Assembly (NCBI GenBank): GCA_021646415.1
Contig: SOEU01000012.1
Span: 1-64,000 of the forward strand
Source of the DNA: Candidatus Brocadia sp.
GTDB lineage: Bacteria; Planctomycetota; Brocadiia; Brocadiales; Brocadiaceae
Length of the DNA stretch: 64,000 bases
Reading direction: 5' to 3'
The position numbers were made by a program, and so were the translations under genes. Shown here piece by piece: positions 61,743-64,000 of this stretch. Positions within the stretch are counted from its first letter, which is position 1. Each line of letters opens with the position of its first letter. Below the pieces are notes generated by a model, which was not told where the DNA came from, searched no databases, and saw only the letters and a list, made by a program, of their open reading frames with translations.

Positions 61743-63782
61743 ATGAAACAGATGTATTTAAAAAAAATCCTGCCCCTTCTTATTTTTATTTCAGTACTCT
61801 TATACATAAACTCCTTGTCCAATACCTTTGTTTATGATGATGTCTATATCATTACTGAAAATCATTTTATAAAATCTTTAGGAAATTTACCAAAACTGTT
61901 TCAAAAAGAGTATTTACTCCTTTCAGGGGAGTTAAGTTATCGTCCGATTGTAACACTATCATATTTCATCGATTATGCAATTTGGCAGCTCAATCCACTT
62001 GGTTATCACCTCACAAATATCATACTGCATACCATCAACGTATTTTTATTTTATTATCTTATAAAAAGCATCAGCAAAAAGCATATCATTTCCATACTCG
62101 CCACCTTACTATTTTTATCCCACCCCCTTCTTACAGAAACAGTGAATGCAGTTTGCTACAGGGAAGACATTCTTGCTTCCATCTTCTTCCTTCTGGCATT
62201 TATTTTCTTCATGAAAATTAGTATCCCTTTTCAAGGAGAGAGAAATTCTTTACAACAAACCAATACACGATTTATCCTTTACTACTTTCTCTCGTGTGCC
62301 TCTTATTGCCTGGCCCTCTTCTCAAAGGAGATGGCCATTACACTGCCCATCCTCTTCATTTTATACGATCTTTTACATACCCGCCAAATTAAGTTTAAAA
62401 CATCCACTATCTCGCCCCAATTACTATGGACGACAAGGTGGATAGCATTTTATGCCGGATATATTGTAGTTACCAGCTTTTATCTTTTTATCAGATTTGC
62501 TGTATTTAAAAATACTTTCAAAACTATCAGCGTTTCCCCAAGTAACGCTATTACCATGACGAAGGTCGTTGCATCATACATAAAACTATTGTTTATACCT
62601 CTCAATCTGAATGCAGACTATATCGTACCTTACACGAAAGGATACGGTCTCTCATTCATCCTCTCCGCCTTAATCATTGTCTCTGCATGTATTCTTATTG
62701 TGCAGCTTTCCAGGAGGGATAAACTCCTGATATTCTTTAATCTGTGGTTTTTTATCACCCTGTTACCCGTACTTGGTATCATTCCGATCGGGAATATTAT
62801 GGCAGAAAGATATTTGTATCTACCCATCGTAGGTTTTTGCAGTACTATCGGGTGTATCTTAGCAAACTATCTATCACAGAGAAAATACATGGCTATTATT
62901 TTCGGGGGAATTCTTTTATTCATGCAGATTGGTATAGTATACAGGAATGGCGTGTGGCGAGATGATGCCACTTTATGGCATTACACTTACCAACGTGAAC
63001 CCAATAGTGCGCGTGCATGCGGTAATCTAGGCAATGCGTACTTTAAAAATAATCGTTACGAAGATGCCATTCAGATGTATAAAAAATCACTTACCTTTCA
63101 ATACAGCTATCCCTTTATCCATTATAACCTTGGCGCTACGTACGAAAAAATAGGACTGATTGACAAGGCCATCGAAGAATATAAGGCCTCCCTATCGAAA
63201 CATAATGACAATACACTCGCCTTCAATAATCTCGGAACCATTTACGATAAACAAGGATTGTATGACATGGCCATTGAGGCATACAAACAAGCGCTTACGA
63301 ACAATCCTTATTTCCCACTTTCCCATAATAATCTTGGGAATACCTACGAACGGATTGGGGATTCTGAAAAAGCACTCGCCGAATATCAGGAAGCTTTAAA
63401 AATTGATGATACTTATGCAGATGCCCACAACAACCTGGGAGCAGTGTATTTAAAAAAGGGGATACCAGACAAGGCGCTTGTTGAATTTCAAAAAGCAACC
63501 CAATTAAACCCAGGCCACAGAGATGCACATTACAATCTTGGTATCGCCTATGCTGGAAAGGGTCTTTATGGGGAGGCGATACATGAATTAACCCTTGCCA
63601 CAAAATACAATCCAACTGATTATTCCGCTCATAAAGATTTGGGCATTCTCTATTTTAAATACGAAAAGGACATGAAAAAATCACTCTACCATTTACATGA
63701 ATCGCTACAATTAGTAAAAGACCCTATCGAAGCAAACAAATTAAAAGAGTTTATTCATACCATAGATGCCGAACTAAAGTGA
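61743..63782 (+). CDS. TMTC-like membrane protein with TPR domain
   Basis: ATG 61743 (MKQMYLKKILPLLIFISVLL) is preferred to a GTG at 61701 that lies in a repeat. The first ~420 residues form about ten TM helices of a GT-C/PMT-like glycosyltransferase: NTFVYDDVYIITEN holds the acidic pair in the first loop, and NPLGYHLTNIILHTINVFLF and NIMAERYLYLPIVG follow. From ~430 on there are seven TPR units (ARACGNLGNAYFKNNRYEDA). Such proteins are likened to TMTC O-mannosyltransferases; activity is unproven. Confidence 0.82.
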   Translation: MKQMYLKKILPLLIFISVLLYINSLSNTFVYDDVYIITENHFIKSLGNLPKLFQKEYLLLSGELSYRPIVTLSYFIDYAIWQLNPLGYHLTNIILHTINVFLFYYLIKSISKKHIISILATLLFLSHPLLTETVNAVCYREDILASIFFLLAFIFFMKISIPFQGERNSLQQTNTRFILYYFLSCASYCLALFSKEMAITLPILFILYDLLHTRQIKFKTSTISPQLLWTTRWIAFYAGYIVVTSFYLFIRFAVFKNTFKTISVSPSNAITMTKVVASYIKLLFIPLNLNADYIVPYTKGYGLSFILSALIIVSACILIVQLSRRDKLLIFFNLWFFITLLPVLGIIPIGNIMAERYLYLPIVGFCSTIGCILANYLSQRKYMAIIFGGILLFMQIGIVYRNGVWRDDATLWHYTYQREPNSARACGNLGNAYFKNNRYEDAIQMYKKSLTFQYSYPFIHYNLGATYEKIGLIDKAIEEYKASLSKHNDNTLAFNNLGTIYDKQGLYDMAIEAYKQALTNNPYFPLSHNNLGNTYERIGDSEKALAEYQEALKIDDTYADAHNNLGAVYLKKGIPDKALVEFQKATQLNPGHRDAHYNLGIAYAGKGLYGEAIHELTLATKYNPTDYSAHKDLGILYFKYEKDMKKSLYHLHESLQLVKDPIEANKLKEFIHTIDAELK

Positions 63783-63856
63783 CTATTCAGCGAAACTGAC
63801 AGAGAATATTTTCTCAGAATAGTTAAGAGCCAATAGAGAAAACTGGGCAGACGGGC

Positions 63857-63967
63857 AAATCCCGAAGGGATGACATGATTATAGAGAGAAAAACACACCA
63901 CAATATTCAACCCCGTAGGGGTGAAATATCGTGATAATAATGATACCATGCCACCTCTGCGGGGTTA
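63857..63967 (+). repeat. Dispersed repeat copy (cccgaaggg / ccccgtaggggtg family)
   Basis: It contains aatcccgaagggatgacatg, attatagagagaaaaacac and ccccgtaggggtgaaata, ending cctctgcggggtta. It is the partner of 11537-11657 on the opposite strand. No ORF is seen. Confidence 0.7.
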
Positions 63968-64000
63968 ACCATAATTGCATAACGATTATGCTATAATTTA

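Noticed and set aside
1-64000. CRISPR arrays, tRNA and rRNA genes
   Set aside because: No regularly spaced repeats were seen; the direct repeats found are long or single pairs. No cloverleaf with an anticodon loop and TTCRA arm, and no rRNA-like sequence, was noticed.

Overview
The window is low-GC bacterial chromosome. Its gene content fits an anaerobic, Brocadiales-like (anammox-type) planctomycete: many TPR proteins, Cache-domain sensors, DUF362 proteins, radical SAM enzymes and B12 genes. That assignment is an inference from gene style; no marker gene (rRNA, hzs, hdh) lies in the window. No rRNA, tRNA or CRISPR array was seen.

Layout. 1-10.4 kb: the end of a repetitive surface protein, a glycogen debranching enzyme with an in-frame repeat insertion, an enoyl-CoA hydratase, an AAA-ATPase remnant, a 2,4-dienoyl-CoA-reductase-like flavoenzyme, a YjfB-like small protein, a spore-photoproduct-lyase-like radical SAM protein and a Cache lipoprotein. 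10.6-22.1 kb: a decaying integrative element. It has a tyrosine integrase whose 3' end overlaps a 19-bp core that recurs 9.8 kb away, plus excisionase, PC4-like protein, frameshifted Dam methylase, triply broken prim-pol/P4 helicase, CopG-like regulator and a RelE-type TA pair. It is flanked by a methyltransferase with in-frame UGAs, and the two pieces of a DUF72 gene lie on either side in permuted order. 22.2-44.6 kb: mostly housekeeping and sensory genes: TPR lipoprotein, DEAD-box helicase, glutamine-type ABC transporter with fused binding protein and permease, MgtE, DUF362-ferredoxin, B12-radical SAM, PAS-GAF-GGDEF-EAL protein overlapping a NasA-type molybdoenzyme, CobK, and a DUF362/LhgO pair. 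44.6-47.2 kb: a higher-GC foreign patch with a frameshifted BrnT-like toxin remnant, a divergent PfkB-family protein, an attC-like hairpin and a frameshifted DUF2278 gene. 47.5-58.3 kb: DUF1566 protein, two more Cache sensors lacking output domains, RarA, transaldolase, HolA, CobU, CobS and a molybdate/tungstate/sulfate-type ABC permease-ATPase pair. 58.4-61.5 kb: a defence/TA-like patch (DUF4160/DUF2442 remnants, NucS-like nuclease, HicB, VapBC) and an intact MITE. 61.7 kb to the end: a TMTC-like membrane/TPR protein and a dispersed repeat.

How the genes relate. CobK, CobU and CobS point to cobalamin synthesis, which would supply the B12-dependent radical SAM enzyme. The Cache lipoprotein, tandem Cache protein and Cache-HAMP protein form one paralogous family. 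Every clear frameshift falls in accessory DNA (10.6-20.4, 44.6-47.2 and 58.4-58.8 kb) and none in the core genes, which argues for real gene decay over sequencing error. The most unusual signals are the methyltransferase with a UGA at a conserved Cys position followed by a SECIS-like hairpin, the permuted DUF72 gene, the mirrored GTACCC triplets in the element, the attC-like site and the 167-bp MITE.
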